A DNA stretch of 64,000 nucleotides from Pelagerythrobacter aerophilus (GCF_003581645.1 NZ_QXFK01000018.1:480501-544500), one strand, 5' to 3'; counted from the stretch's first letter, positions 51,459-63,133 are shown. Numbers and translations: made by a program. Notes: generated from the letters alone by a model not told the origin.

Positions 51459-51950
51459 ATGGACAGCGACCGCACGCCTCTCACCATCCTCGTCGATGCC
51501 GACGCCTGCCCGGTGAAGGAGGAGATCTACCGCGTCGCCGCGCGCTTCAAGGCGCAGGTCGTGGTGGTCAGCAACGCGCCCTTCCGCGTGCCGCAGAGCC
51601 CGCTGGTCCGCCGCGTGCTGGTGTCCGACGCCTTCGACGCGGCGGACGACTGGATCGCGGAAGAGGCGGCGCGCACGGCCCCGCGATGCGTGGTGGTGAC
51701 CGGCGACATCCTGCTGGCCGAGCGCTGCCTGAAGGCGGGCGCCAAAGTCCTCGCCCACAACGGCAAGCCGTTCGACGCCGCCAGCATCGGCACCGCCATC
51801 GCCACCCGCGCGATCATGGCCGACCTGCGCGCCGGGATGGACGGGATCGGCGGCGGCCCGGCGCCGTTCGCGAAGGCGGACCGCTCGCGCTTCCTGCAGG
51901 CGCTGGACCGGGTGCTGGTGGAACTGGCGCGGAAAGACCTCAGTCGATGA
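51459..51950 (+). CDS. YaiI/YqxD family protein (DUF188)
   Basis: A 163-residue PIN-like-fold protein: ILVDADACPVKEEIYRVAARF at the N-terminus, then VTGDILLAERCLKAGAKVLAHNGKPFDAASIG, the DUF188 hallmark with conserved acidic residues suggestive of a nuclease fold. Function is unproven. Its stop overlaps that of the convergent arr gene by eleven bases. Confidence 0.95.
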   Translation: MDSDRTPLTILVDADACPVKEEIYRVAARFKAQVVVVSNAPFRVPQSPLVRRVLVSDAFDAADDWIAEEAARTAPRCVVVTGDILLAERCLKAGAKVLAHNGKPFDAASIGTAIATRAIMADLRAGMDGIGGGPAPFAKADRSRFLQALDRVLVELARKDLSR

Positions 51951-52350
51951 TCTCGGCCCCGCCCTCGGCCGCCATCCGCGCGAGGGCGGCCTTCATCTCC
52001 GCCAGCCGCTCGGGCGGATGCGGCTCCCACTGCTCGACCTCGCCGACAATGCGGAGCGGCTCGCGCGAGCGGTAGGACTCGGTCGGGTTGCCGGGGAACT
52101 TCTTGTCGGTGAGGTTCGGATCGTCCTCGAACGCCCCGGTCGGCTCGACGATATAGATGCGCTCCCGCCCCTCACCCTTGGCCAGCTCACACCCCCAGGT
52201 CGCCGCATCGAGCGTGCCGGAGAAGTAGATCCACGACAGCTTGCGCTCGGCGTAGTTGGAGGTGAAGCCGGGCGCGAGCAGGTCCCCCGGCGCGAGATCG
52301 GCGCGGGTGCCGTGGTAGAAAGGGCCGGTGGCGTTGCGGGCGTAGGTCAT
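51940..52350 (-). CDS. arr: Rifamycin ADP-ribosyltransferase Arr
   Basis: A 136-residue ADP-ribosyltransferase that inactivates rifamycins using NAD. The N-terminus has PFYHGTRADLAPGDLLAPG (His13), LSWIYFSGTLDAATWGCELA (Tyr42) and RIYIVEPTGAFEDDPNLTDKKFPGNPTESYRSREPLRI (Asp77), in the order of the His/Tyr/Asp triad known from mycobacterial Arr. It is full length and probably functional. Base composition matches the host, so it looks chromosomal rather than mobile. It borders the A+T-rich island. Confidence 0.95.
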   Translation of the reverse strand: MTYARNATGPFYHGTRADLAPGDLLAPGFTSNYAERKLSWIYFSGTLDAATWGCELAKGEGRERIYIVEPTGAFEDDPNLTDKKFPGNPTESYRSREPLRIVGEVEQWEPHPPERLAEMKAALARMAAEGGAEIID

Positions 52351-52574
52351 CTCGCGTTGCTCATAGCTCAAAAATGTGGATGCCGTGCACGGCCAGGGCC
52401 CGATCATAAAGCGCGGCGGCGCGTCGTTTGTGCCGAGGAAGGCATGGCTGAGTATGGCTGCGGGACCGCGACGAGGGAGCGGGCACCGTAGTTTCCGTGA
52501 AGATGAAAGATTCGCCCCCGACGCTCATTTTGTCTAAGTGGCCTCTGAACGAACGAACGAGATCGAAAGGCTAT

Positions 52575-53879
52575 ATGCTGTACGAGGAATGGGGGTTCAG
52601 AGGGTGCCCCTTTGAAACAACATCACTGCCGCCGACTGAGTTCGGATCTCATCTTCTCGTGGGACGAGCGGAAGCTACAACAGCGCTACGAAAGCGCATT
52701 GCATCAAGCAATAAGCTCGCCACGGTCGAAGGCTTGAATGGCGTGGGAAAGACCAGCGTCGTCAATGTCTCCAGTTACCAACTGCTACGCCAGCACGTGG
52801 AGCTTGGCGAAGGACCTCTCTACATACCATGCAGGAAAGTTTTCCAACTTCGCCCCAATACGGACATCGAAGAATTTATTGATTATGTATTTATGGAGGT
52901 TGCCCAGACGCTTATAGAGGAGAGCGAGGAGATTAAACGAAAGGGCCACTACCTTCGATCAGAAGCCATGAATCGATGGCTAAATGAGCCACAGGCGGTT
53001 GCTTTCTCTGGGGGGATTTGGATTGTTTCCGGCGGGAGACAAGAGTCCGCGAACACTACGGATGGGTTTCAGAGAAGCGGCTTTCGCAAGGCGGTCATTG
53101 ACTGGCTCAACAAGATCTTCCCGGAACGACGTGATGGGGGAGTTATATGCATCATAGATAATCTCGAACTCCTGCAATCCTCAGATGCTGCTCGCGAAAA
53201 ACTCGAATATCTTAGAGATGAACTATTTATACTGAACGGTTTGCGTTGGGTCCTATGCGGCTCCCTTGGAATAATACATGGAGTTGTTACATCTCCTCGC
53301 CTGGACGGTTATCTCCACGATCCCGTAGAAATCGGAGAAATTGGCGCCGAGCATTGCACGCAAATTCTGACTTCTCGGCTCGCCGCCTATAAATTATCAG
53401 ATCAATATTATATGCCACTGACCGAGCGCAGCTTTGAGCGTCTATATTCGATTCTTAACGGCAATATTCGAAGTGTTCTCGGATCTGCTGATGACTTCTG
53501 CCACTGGATCGCTGATCATCATGTCCCGGATACCGCTGAGGAAAAAGATGAAGCATTCCAATTCTGGCTCAATGATCAGGCAACCAGAGCATACGACGCC
53601 ACACGCCAAAATATTAGACCTCGGGCGATGCGCGTTTTTGAACAGGCCTGTGAGAGAGTAGTTTTCTCTCCGAGCGATTTCGAGGAGTTTGGATTTAATA
53701 GCGTGGCGGCAATGCGCCCGCACGTGAAGGACCTCGAAGATGCTGGGACCCTAGTGAGCACTCAAGATGAAGGCGACAAGCGCAGGAAGACGATTCAAGT
53801 TACCCCCAAGGGATGGCTCATGAGTTACCATCTACGAAATACAAGTACTATTTCTAACGAGTCTGATTCTCCGATATAG
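52575..53879 (+). CDS. ExeA/ORC-like AAA ATPase with C-terminal winged-helix-like region (island gene 1)
   Basis: A 434-residue protein in visibly A+T-richer DNA with rare-codon style (AGA, ATA, TTA) unlike its neighbours. The N-terminus MLYEEWGFRGCPFETTSLPP is typical of ExeA/TnsC-like ATPases and supports this start; GTG 52497 or ATG 52503 would add about 25 residues without a ribosome site. Walker A is GLNGVGKTS (53-61), Walker B is VICIIDNLE (Asp195), and a sensor-like WVLCGS is at 225-230. Residues about 360-420 (MRVFEQACERVVFSPSDFEEFGFNSVAAMRPHVKDLEDAGTLVST) look like a winged helix. It probably senses or remodels nucleic acid. A Cas2-like gene follows in 26 bases. Confidence 0.85.
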   Translation: MLYEEWGFRGCPFETTSLPPTEFGSHLLVGRAEATTALRKRIASSNKLATVEGLNGVGKTSVVNVSSYQLLRQHVELGEGPLYIPCRKVFQLRPNTDIEEFIDYVFMEVAQTLIEESEEIKRKGHYLRSEAMNRWLNEPQAVAFSGGIWIVSGGRQESANTTDGFQRSGFRKAVIDWLNKIFPERRDGGVICIIDNLELLQSSDAAREKLEYLRDELFILNGLRWVLCGSLGIIHGVVTSPRLDGYLHDPVEIGEIGAEHCTQILTSRLAAYKLSDQYYMPLTERSFERLYSILNGNIRSVLGSADDFCHWIADHHVPDTAEEKDEAFQFWLNDQATRAYDATRQNIRPRAMRVFEQACERVVFSPSDFEEFGFNSVAAMRPHVKDLEDAGTLVSTQDEGDKRRKTIQVTPKGWLMSYHLRNTSTISNESDSPI

Positions 53880-53905
53880 TCTAATTCAATAGTAAGGCCT
53901 AAGTG

Positions 53906-54178
53906 ATGGCTATAATGTTAGTAACATACGATCTGAAGCAGCCAGGGCGGGATTATCAGCCTGTCTTCGACCACATCAAGACAAATTACACGTGGTGCAA
54001 AGGACTTGAGTCGGTTTGGCTTTTGGACACAACTAAGACGGCTCAGACCATTCGAGATGAACTTAAAGCTCTAGTGGATAGCAATGATAAAGTCTTCGTA
54101 ACACGACTTCAAGGAAATTGGGGGTCTTTTAATTATTATTGCGGGGATTGGCTGAACAAACCTGAACGGAATTGGTGA
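53906..54178 (+). CDS. Cas2-like/SinR-family small protein (island gene 2)
   Basis: A 90-residue protein with the ferredoxin-like Cas2 pattern. The first strand MLVTYDLKQPGRDY has the conserved Asp; then FDHIKTNYTWCKGLESVWLLDTTKTAQTIRDELKALVDSNDKVFVTRLQGNW follows. Cas2-fold proteins may act as small nucleases or dimeric scaffolds. Stand-alone relatives are labelled SinR or Cas2-like. It follows the ATPase by 26 bases in the same A+T-rich DNA, so the pair is probably one operon. AAGG eight bases upstream supports ATG 53906; ATG 53915 is an alternative. No cas1 or CRISPR repeats are present. Confidence 0.8.
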   Translation: MAIMLVTYDLKQPGRDYQPVFDHIKTNYTWCKGLESVWLLDTTKTAQTIRDELKALVDSNDKVFVTRLQGNWGSFNYYCGDWLNKPERNW

Positions 54179-54279
54179 CGTAAGTCGCTCTCGAGCAGTT
54201 GGAACTTCAACGAGTTGGCATCGAGCACGCCGTGTCTTGCCTGAGCGGTGGCCTACGCCCCTGAACAGGCGGCGCGGGA

Positions 54280-56275
<1,996 letters not shown>

Positions 56276-56420
56276 CAACCTAGGCGATCGGTCGCATGCC
56301 GTCCAGCGGTCTGTCGCAAGGCGCGGAACCCGGCGGTAGTGCGCGCATTTTCGGATCGAGCGACCGGAGGGTTGCGCGTCCCCGCATCCCTCCGGCCTCT
56401 GTTCTCAGGAGCCATGGCAG

Positions 56421-57515
56421 ATGAAGATCGCGCAGATCGCACCCCTGATGGAAAGCGTGCCGCCCAAGCTCTATGGCGGTACCGAACGTATCGTATCGTA
56501 CATCACCGAGGAACTCGTGCGGCAGGGTCACGAGGTGACGCTGTTCGCGAGCGCCGATTCGGTCACCTCGGCCGAGCTCGTCCCCGTCTGCGAGACGGCG
56601 CTGCGGCTGGACCCGCAAGTGAAGGACGCGCTGCCCCACCACCTCGTGCTGCTGGACGAGGTTCACCGGCGCGCGGCGGAGTTCGACGTGCTCCACTTCC
56701 ACATCGACCTCGTCCACGGGCCGATGGTCAGGAACTTCGGCGTGCCGACGGTGACGACGCTGCACGGCCGGCTCGACCTGCCGGACCTGCAACCCTATTA
56801 TCGCACCTTCGGCGACCTGCCGCTGGTCTCGATCTCGAACGACCAGCGGCGGCCGCTGCCGCCGGTCAACTGGGCGGGCACGGTGCACCACGGGCTGCCC
56901 GTCGACTTGCTGAAGCCGACCTTCGCCCCGAAGGGCGACTATCTCGCCTTCCTCGGCCGGATCTCGCCCGAGAAGCGGCCCGACCGGGCGATCGCCATCG
57001 CCGCGGCAACCGGCATGAAGCTCAAGATCGCGGCCAAGATCGACAAGGCGGACCAGCTCTACTGGGACGAAGTCATCGCCCCGATGGTCCGCGCCTATCC
57101 GGATATCGAATACATCGGCGAAATCGGCGAAGGGCAGAAGGCGGAGTTCCTCGGCAACGCACGCGCCCTGCTGTTCCCGATCGACTGGCCCGAGCCGTTC
57201 GGCCTGGTGATGATCGAGGCGATGGCCTGCGCCACGCCGACGATCGCATTCCGCTGCGGATCGGTGCCCGAAGTGATCGACGAGGGCGAATCGGGCTTCA
57301 TCGTCGACAATGTCGAGGAAGCGGTCGCCGCGGTCGGCCAGCTCGACCGCCTCGACCGGCGGCGGGTGCGCCAGACCTTCGACCGTCGTTTCACGGCAGA
57401 GCGCATGGTGACCGATTACCTGACGATCTTCCGCCAGCTTGCCGGCACGGAGCCGGTGCCGATCGCCCCCGCACGGCTGGGGGTGGAGGAGGCCGATTTG
57501 CCGATTATGGCCTGA
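56421..57515 (+). CDS. Family 4 glycosyltransferase
   Basis: A 364-residue GT-B enzyme. The N-terminal Rossmann domain has MKIAQIAPLMESVPPKLYGGTERIVSYI (GGxE acceptor loop). The C-terminal donor domain has YLAFLGRISPEKRPDRAI and PIDWPEPFGLVMIEAMACATPTIAFRCGSVPEVIDEG, with the EPFGLVMIEA nucleotide-sugar motif. It probably transfers a glucosyl or similar unit. The amylo-alpha-1,6-glucosidase-type gene follows, and the pair is common in sphingomonads. Confidence 0.94.
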   Translation: MKIAQIAPLMESVPPKLYGGTERIVSYITEELVRQGHEVTLFASADSVTSAELVPVCETALRLDPQVKDALPHHLVLLDEVHRRAAEFDVLHFHIDLVHGPMVRNFGVPTVTTLHGRLDLPDLQPYYRTFGDLPLVSISNDQRRPLPPVNWAGTVHHGLPVDLLKPTFAPKGDYLAFLGRISPEKRPDRAIAIAAATGMKLKIAAKIDKADQLYWDEVIAPMVRAYPDIEYIGEIGEGQKAEFLGNARALLFPIDWPEPFGLVMIEAMACATPTIAFRCGSVPEVIDEGESGFIVDNVEEAVAAVGQLDRLDRRRVRQTFDRRFTAERMVTDYLTIFRQLAGTEPVPIAPARLGVEEADLPIMA

Positions 57516-57554
57516 TCGGCGACAATGGAGCACGTGAACAGGAGCGACGACGGG

Positions 57555-59768
57555 ATGGACGCAGCTGCGACCCCCCGCGCGACGAGCGCCATGGCCGAGG
57601 AGGAGACGGCGGAGAGCCCGGAACGGTTCGCCATCCCCGCCGCATCCTCGCTGCACGAGCGGCGCCCGCGTACGCTGAAGCACGGCGACACCTTCGCCGT
57701 GTTCGATCACAGCGGCGACGCGATCGCCGGGCCGGGCAGCCCGGAGGGAATCTACCACAAGGACACCCGCCACCTCTCGCACTTCCACCTCATGCTCAAT
57801 GGTGCGCGGCCGATCCTGCTGAGCTCCTCGCTGCGCGACGACAACGTCGCGCTCAACTGCGACCTCAGCAATCCGGACATGTCCGACGGGCGCGGCAAGA
57901 AGGTCCTGAGCAACGACCTGATCCACATCCGCCGCGTGCGGTTCCTGTGGCAAGGCGCGATGTACGAGCGGCTGACGGTCGGCAATTACGACCGCGTGGC
58001 GCACAGCCTGTCGCTGGAGCTCTACTTCGAAGCCGACTTCGCCGACCTGTTCGAAGTGCGCGGGAGCAAGCGCGAGCGGCGCGGGACGGTCCATGAACCG
58101 GTCGTCGCAGCCGACAGCGTGCGCCTGTCCTACGACGGACTCGACGGCGTCCACCGCGCGACCGTGATCCGGTTCGAACCCGCGCCGCAATCGATGGCGG
58201 CCAACCGCGCGCAGTTCCTGCTCGACCTCGAGCCGCGTTCGAGCCGGACCCTGATCGTGCGGATTAGCTGCGGCGACGGCTCCGACGGCACTTCGCTCCG
58301 GCGCGAGCTGATCCGGGCCTACCGCAACGCGCGGCGGGCGCTGCGCGATTCCTCGTCCCGCGCGGCGTCGATCCTGGCTTCGAACGAGGTGTTCAACCGT
58401 TCGGTCCAGCGCTGCGTGGCGGACACCTACATGCTCGTGACCGAAACGCCCCACGGCCCCTACCCCTACGCCGGGATCCCCTGGTACAGCACGGTGTTCG
58501 GCCGCGACGCGCTGATCACCGCGCTCGAGACGCTGTGGCTCGATCCGGAGATCGCGGGCGGCGTGCTGCGCTATCTCGCCGCGCATCAGGCGCGCACGTT
58601 CGACCCGGTCGCCGATGCCGAGCCGGGCAAGATCCTGCACGAAGTGCGCCAGGGGGAAATGGCCGAGCTGGGCGAGGTTCCCTTCCGCCACTACTACGGC
58701 AGCATCGATTCCACCCCGCTGTTCGTGATGACGGCCGGCGCCTATTTCGAACGGACCGGCGACGACGCGCTGATCGAGGCGCTGTGGCCGAACATCGAGG
58801 CGGCGCTCGGCTGGATCGATCGGTTCGGCGACCGCGACGGCGACGGCTATGTCGAATACGGCCGCCATACCGACGAAGGGCTGGCCAATCAGGGCTGGAA
58901 GGACAGCCACGATTCGATCTTCCACGCCGACGGCACGCTGGCGGTGGGGCCGATCGCGCTCGCCGAAGTGCAGGCCTACGTTTACGGCGCGTGGCAGGCG
59001 GCGGCGGCCATGCTGCGCGCCCTCGGCGATGAAGAGGGGGCGGCCGCCTACCGCACCAGGGCGGCCGATCTGCGCGACCGCTTCGACCGCGATTTCTTCG
59101 ACGAGGAGCTGGGGACTTACGTGCTCGCGCTCGACGGCAACAAGCAGGCGTGCCGGGTCAAATCGTCGAACGCCGGCCACGTGCTGCTCACCGGCCTCGC
59201 CTTGCCCGAACGCGCCGCGCTCACGGCGCGCACGCTGATGGAGCCGGCCTCGTTCTCCGGCTGGGGCATCCGCACGATCGCCGCCGGGCAGCCACGCTAC
59301 AATCCGATGAGCTATCACAACGGGTCGATCTGGCCGCACGAGAACGCGATCATCGCCGCCGGCCTCGCCCGCTACGGCCTGCGCCGGGAAGCGAGCGCGG
59401 TGTTCGAGGGGCTGTTCGCCGCTTCCACCTACGTCGACCTGCGCCGCCTGCCCGAGCTGTTCTGCGGCTTTTCCCGCCGCCCGGCGCAGGGGCCGACGTT
59501 CTATCCGGTGTCATGCATCCCGCAGGCCTGGGCCGCGGCGGCGCCGCTGTTCCTGATCCAGTCGAGCCTGGGCCTCTCGCTCGATGCCGCGGCGCGGGAG
59601 ATCGTGTTCGACCAACCGTACCTCCCGCAGTTCCTCGACGACGTCTACTTGCGCAACCTGACCGTCGCCGGCGCGCGCGCCGACATCATGCTGCACCGGT
59701 CGGGCAGCAAGGTCCTCGTCGATGTCCGCAAGCGCGAGGGCGACGTGCGGGTGATCGCGCGGGTCTGA
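57555..59768 (+). CDS. Amylo-alpha-1,6-glucosidase-type protein
   Basis: About 737 residues. An N-terminal domain (HGDTFAVFDHSGDAIAGPGSPEGIYHKDTRHLSHF) matches the glycogen-debranching N-terminal family. The (alpha/alpha)6 barrel follows with GIPWYSTVFGRDALITALETLWL, DRDGDGYVEYGRHTDEGLANQGWKDSHDSIFHADG, and YHNGSIWPHENAIIAAGL, which carry the expected acidic catalytic residues. It probably trims alpha-1,6 or alternative glucosides in the cytoplasm. ATG 57555 has AGGAG upstream; ATG 57525 (ten codons longer) is possible. It follows the GT4 gene by 39 bases. Confidence 0.92.
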   Translation: MDAAATPRATSAMAEEETAESPERFAIPAASSLHERRPRTLKHGDTFAVFDHSGDAIAGPGSPEGIYHKDTRHLSHFHLMLNGARPILLSSSLRDDNVALNCDLSNPDMSDGRGKKVLSNDLIHIRRVRFLWQGAMYERLTVGNYDRVAHSLSLELYFEADFADLFEVRGSKRERRGTVHEPVVAADSVRLSYDGLDGVHRATVIRFEPAPQSMAANRAQFLLDLEPRSSRTLIVRISCGDGSDGTSLRRELIRAYRNARRALRDSSSRAASILASNEVFNRSVQRCVADTYMLVTETPHGPYPYAGIPWYSTVFGRDALITALETLWLDPEIAGGVLRYLAAHQARTFDPVADAEPGKILHEVRQGEMAELGEVPFRHYYGSIDSTPLFVMTAGAYFERTGDDALIEALWPNIEAALGWIDRFGDRDGDGYVEYGRHTDEGLANQGWKDSHDSIFHADGTLAVGPIALAEVQAYVYGAWQAAAAMLRALGDEEGAAAYRTRAADLRDRFDRDFFDEELGTYVLALDGNKQACRVKSSNAGHVLLTGLALPERAALTARTLMEPASFSGWGIRTIAAGQPRYNPMSYHNGSIWPHENAIIAAGLARYGLRREASAVFEGLFAASTYVDLRRLPELFCGFSRRPAQGPTFYPVSCIPQAWAAAAPLFLIQSSLGLSLDAAAREIVFDQPYLPQFLDDVYLRNLTVAGARADIMLHRSGSKVLVDVRKREGDVRVIARV

Positions 59769-59814
59769 CCCGGCCCCCGGACCGGGTCCGGCGGCCAGCC
59801 CGCGCGGCCGTGCG

Positions 59815-61644
59815 TCAGGCCCCGCCCGCGGCGATCCAGTCGTCGATCTTCTTCTCCAGTACCGGCATCGGCAGCGGGCCGGTGCCGAGCACCTGGGCGT
59901 GGAACGCCTTGATGTCGAAGTTCTCGCCCAGCGCGGCTTCCGCCTTCTCGCGCAGTTCCTGGATCTTGAGCGCGCCGATCTTGTAGGCGAGCGCCTGGCT
60001 CGGGATCGCGATGTAGCGCTCGACCTCGGCCACGACTTCGGTGCGGGTCATGCCCGAATTCTCGAGCATGAAGTCGATCGCCTGCTCGCGGGTCCAGCCC
60101 TTGGCGTGGATGCCGCTGTCGACCACCAGCCGCATGGCGCGGAGCTGTTCGTCCTGCAGCGTGCCGTAGCGGTTCCACGGATCGTCGTAGAAGCCCATCT
60201 CGTAGCCGAGCGTCTCGGCATAGAGCCCCCAGCCCTCGCTGTAGGCGGTGTAGCCGCCGAAGCGCATGAAGGCGGGCAGCGCCTCGTTCTCCTGCGCGAG
60301 GCTGATCTGGAAGTGGTGCCCCGGCGCGCCCTCGTGCAGGTAGAGCGTGACGTTGCCCGTCGTCAGCCGGCTCGGCAGGTCGTAGGCGTTGAAGTAGAAC
60401 GTGCCGGGACGCGAACCGTCGGGCGCGCCGGGCATGTACGATCCGCCGGCCTCGAACTTCTCGCGGAACGGCTCGTAGGGCTTGATCTCGAGCGGGGTCT
60501 TGGGAACGAGCGAGAAGTAGTCGCCGATCTTCGCGTCGACCTGCTTGCCGATGTCGTAATAGCTCTGGGTCAGCGCCTCGCGGCTCTCCGGCTTGAACTT
60601 GGGATCGGTGCGGACGTAGTCGAAGAACTCGTTGAGCGTGCCTTCGAAGCCGACTTCGGCCTTGATCTTCTCCAGCTCGGTCTTGATCCGCGCGACTTCG
60701 CTGAGGCCGAGGTTGTGGACGTAGTCGGCGGTCAGCGGCAGCGTGGTCGTGCTCTCGATCATGTGCTCGTAGAGCTTGGCCCCGCCCTTCATCTGGCTGA
60801 GGCCGACGCTGTCGCGCGCCTGCGGCAGATACTCGTCGCGCAAGTAGTCGCGCAGGCGCGTGTGGACGGCGTTGATCGCCTCGACCGAGGTGCGATACTC
60901 CTTGGTCAGCCGCGCCTTGTCGGCGTCGGAAATCCCTTCGGGGAACATCGTCACCGGGCCCCAGAGCGGCGATTCCTCCAGCGGCATGGCGAGCTGGGTG
61001 TCGAGCTGCTCGATCACGTTGCCGATGGTCAGCTTGGTCTCGTAGACGCCGGCCGCCTGGCCTTCGCGGAACTTGGCGATCGAGCGGTCGATCAGCTCGA
61101 CGTATTCGGCGTGGCGCTTGAGGTTGTTCTCGTAGTCCTCCAGCGTCTTGAACGGCGCCGCGCCCTGCCCGCTGGCGAAAGTCGGGTAGAAGGTGTGGAA
61201 GCCGGAGAAGTGGTTGATCGGGCGCGTTTCGCTGAGCGCGAGGATCTCCGGCGCGTAGTCCTTGAGCGTTTCCTGCTGGTCGTATTCGAACACATCGTAG
61301 GCGATGCGGTCGGTCTCGTTCAGCGCCGCGCGGTCGATCTGCCGCAGCGCGGCGAGGTTCGCCTGCGCGTTGGCGACGGTCTGCGCGTTATACTCGTCGG
61401 TCAGGAAGCCGCCGATCTGGTCGGCGTAGCGCATGTCCCCGCGGAACAGCGCCATGATCGGGTTGAGCTCGAGATGCTTCTCGTCCGCCGCGGCGAACAG
61501 GGCGAAGAGCCGGTCGTGCTCCGACTGGGCGGCGGCCGCGGCAGGAGCCGCGTCGGCGGCCTGGGCGAAGGCCGGCGCGGCGGGCACGGCGGCGGCGAGC
61601 GAAAGCGCAGTGGTCGCGGCAAGCGCGAGGCGAAGCTTGGTCAT
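59815..61644 (-). CDS. DUF885 family putative exported metallopeptidase
   Basis: A 609-residue protein with signal MTKLRLALAATTALSLAAAVPAAPAFA. The helical DUF885 body contains LYLHEGAPGHHFQISLAQENEALPAFMRFGGYTAYSEGWGLYAETLG. HEGAPGHH and the later SEGWGLYAE are the presumed zinc site, comparable to HExxH..E gluzincins. It probably cleaves peptides in the periplasm. It is followed on the other strand by the GH gene end. Confidence 0.93.
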   Translation of the reverse strand: MTKLRLALAATTALSLAAAVPAAPAFAQAADAAPAAAAAQSEHDRLFALFAAADEKHLELNPIMALFRGDMRYADQIGGFLTDEYNAQTVANAQANLAALRQIDRAALNETDRIAYDVFEYDQQETLKDYAPEILALSETRPINHFSGFHTFYPTFASGQGAAPFKTLEDYENNLKRHAEYVELIDRSIAKFREGQAAGVYETKLTIGNVIEQLDTQLAMPLEESPLWGPVTMFPEGISDADKARLTKEYRTSVEAINAVHTRLRDYLRDEYLPQARDSVGLSQMKGGAKLYEHMIESTTTLPLTADYVHNLGLSEVARIKTELEKIKAEVGFEGTLNEFFDYVRTDPKFKPESREALTQSYYDIGKQVDAKIGDYFSLVPKTPLEIKPYEPFREKFEAGGSYMPGAPDGSRPGTFYFNAYDLPSRLTTGNVTLYLHEGAPGHHFQISLAQENEALPAFMRFGGYTAYSEGWGLYAETLGYEMGFYDDPWNRYGTLQDEQLRAMRLVVDSGIHAKGWTREQAIDFMLENSGMTRTEVVAEVERYIAIPSQALAYKIGALKIQELREKAEAALGENFDIKAFHAQVLGTGPLPMPVLEKKIDDWIAAGGA

Positions 61645-61744
61645 GCGAGATCTCCCCTGAATCGATCTATGGGGCCAGTCTAGGACGGTCGGGACCCGGC
61701 GGCGGGCCCGCTTCGATGAGCGGGGCCCGCCGGTCGACGAGCGG

Positions 61745-63013
61745 TTATTCGATCACCCGCCCGCGGACCATGACCCAGTCGACCTTCTCGAGCACGGTCG
61801 CGTCCTCCAGCGGGTTGCCGGCGACCGCGATGATGTCGGCCGAATAACCCGGTGCGAGGCGGCCGATCTCGTTTTCCATCTCGAGCACGTCGGCGGCGAC
61901 GGTGGTCGCGCTGGCGAGCGCCTCGCGGCTCGACATGCCCTGGCCCATCATCAGGCGGAACTCCTGCGCGTTGCGGCCGTGTTCGTACACGCCCGAATCG
62001 GTGCCGAAGGCGATCGTCACCCCGGCATCGCGCGCCTTGCCCATGAAGACCTTGGCCGCCTCGGCCACGGCGCGGACTTTCTCTTCCACCACCGGCGTGT
62101 AGGTCCCGGTGCCGAGCCGTTCGGAAATGCCCTGGAACGCCATCAGCGTAGGCACGAGCACGGTGCCATGTTCCTTCATCGCCTTGATCGCGCCGTCGTC
62201 GAGGTAGGTGCCGTGCTCGATCGTATCGATCCCGGCCACGCTCGCCGCCTCGATCCCGCGCGCGCCGTGCGCGTGGGCCATGACCTTGAGGCCGAGCGAG
62301 TGCGCGGTGTCGGCGATCGATTGCATCTCCTCGCTGGTGAAGTGCGCGCCGAGGCCGCGGCCCTGCTGGCTGAGCACCCCGCCGGTGGCGGTGATCTTGA
62401 TCCAGTCGGCCCCGTTCTGGCTCGCGCGGCGGACCTTCTCGGCGCATTCGACCGCGCCGGTGCAGGTATAGCCGGACGTGAGGATCTGGTTGATTTCCGG
62501 CCGGAAGCCGGAGACGTCGCCGTGCCCGCCGACGATCGCCAGCGGAGGGCCGGCAGCGATGATCCGCGGACCGGGGATCATGCCCTCCTCCGTCCCGCGG
62601 CGCAGCGAGAAGCCGGACTGCTGGCTGCTCCCCGCCTCGCGCACGGTGGTGAAGCCGGCGAGCGCGGTCAGCCGCGCGTTCTTGGCGCCGACGACGACGC
62701 CCCATTCCTCGGGCTCGACCGCTTCCTTCCAGAAGTCCCCGCCCGGGTCGCCGGTAAGATGGACGTGGAGGTCGATGAGGCCCGGCAGCACGGTCTTGTC
62801 GGTCAGCTCGACCACTTCCGCGCCGGCGGGCCCCGGCTGGATGCCGTCGGCGATCGAGACGATGCGGCCGTCGGTCACCGTGATGGTGGACGGCCCGCGC
62901 GGCTGGCTCGCGGCATCGGTGACGACGGAGCCGGCGTGGATCACCACGGTCTCGGCCAGCGCAGGCGTGGCGACCAGTGCGCCGGCGGCGGCAAGCAGGG
63001 CTTTGATTTTCAT
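61745..63013 (-). CDS. Exported amidohydrolase family protein
   Basis: A 422-residue protein. The signal peptide is MKIKALLAAAGALVATPALAE. The amidohydrolase barrel has PGLIDLHVHLTGD (first metal His pair), DWIKITATGG (Lys region), VMAHAHGARGIEAA, DTIEHGTYLDD and IAFGTDSGVYEHG (metal Asp). It resembles imidazolonepropionase/Xaa-Pro dipeptidase-like secreted hydrolases. The substrate is unknown. It lies just upstream of the DUF885 gene on the same strand, 100 bases apart. Confidence 0.94.
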   Translation of the reverse strand: MKIKALLAAAGALVATPALAETVVIHAGSVVTDAASQPRGPSTITVTDGRIVSIADGIQPGPAGAEVVELTDKTVLPGLIDLHVHLTGDPGGDFWKEAVEPEEWGVVVGAKNARLTALAGFTTVREAGSSQQSGFSLRRGTEEGMIPGPRIIAAGPPLAIVGGHGDVSGFRPEINQILTSGYTCTGAVECAEKVRRASQNGADWIKITATGGVLSQQGRGLGAHFTSEEMQSIADTAHSLGLKVMAHAHGARGIEAASVAGIDTIEHGTYLDDGAIKAMKEHGTVLVPTLMAFQGISERLGTGTYTPVVEEKVRAVAEAAKVFMGKARDAGVTIAFGTDSGVYEHGRNAQEFRLMMGQGMSSREALASATTVAADVLEMENEIGRLAPGYSADIIAVAGNPLEDATVLEKVDWVMVRGRVIE

Positions 63014-63133
63014 ATGGCGTTTCTCTCCCTTTCCCGGCCTGATGCCCGCCCGCGCGCTCCGGCGCAAGAGCGGCACGGCCGGCCGGTTTCGGTCGAGAGG
63101 ATATTCACCGCGGGGCCTGCGCGGTGCGCGCCG

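Noticed and set aside
52575-54178. CRISPR-Cas locus suggested by the Cas2-like protein
   Set aside because: No cas1, effector gene or regularly spaced repeats of about 25-40 bases are visible anywhere in the window.
56280-59339. A 1019-codon minus-strand frame opposite the GT4 and debranching genes
   Set aside because: It is antisense to two recognisable enzymes and its product is Arg/His/Val-rich, a mirror of their codon usage.
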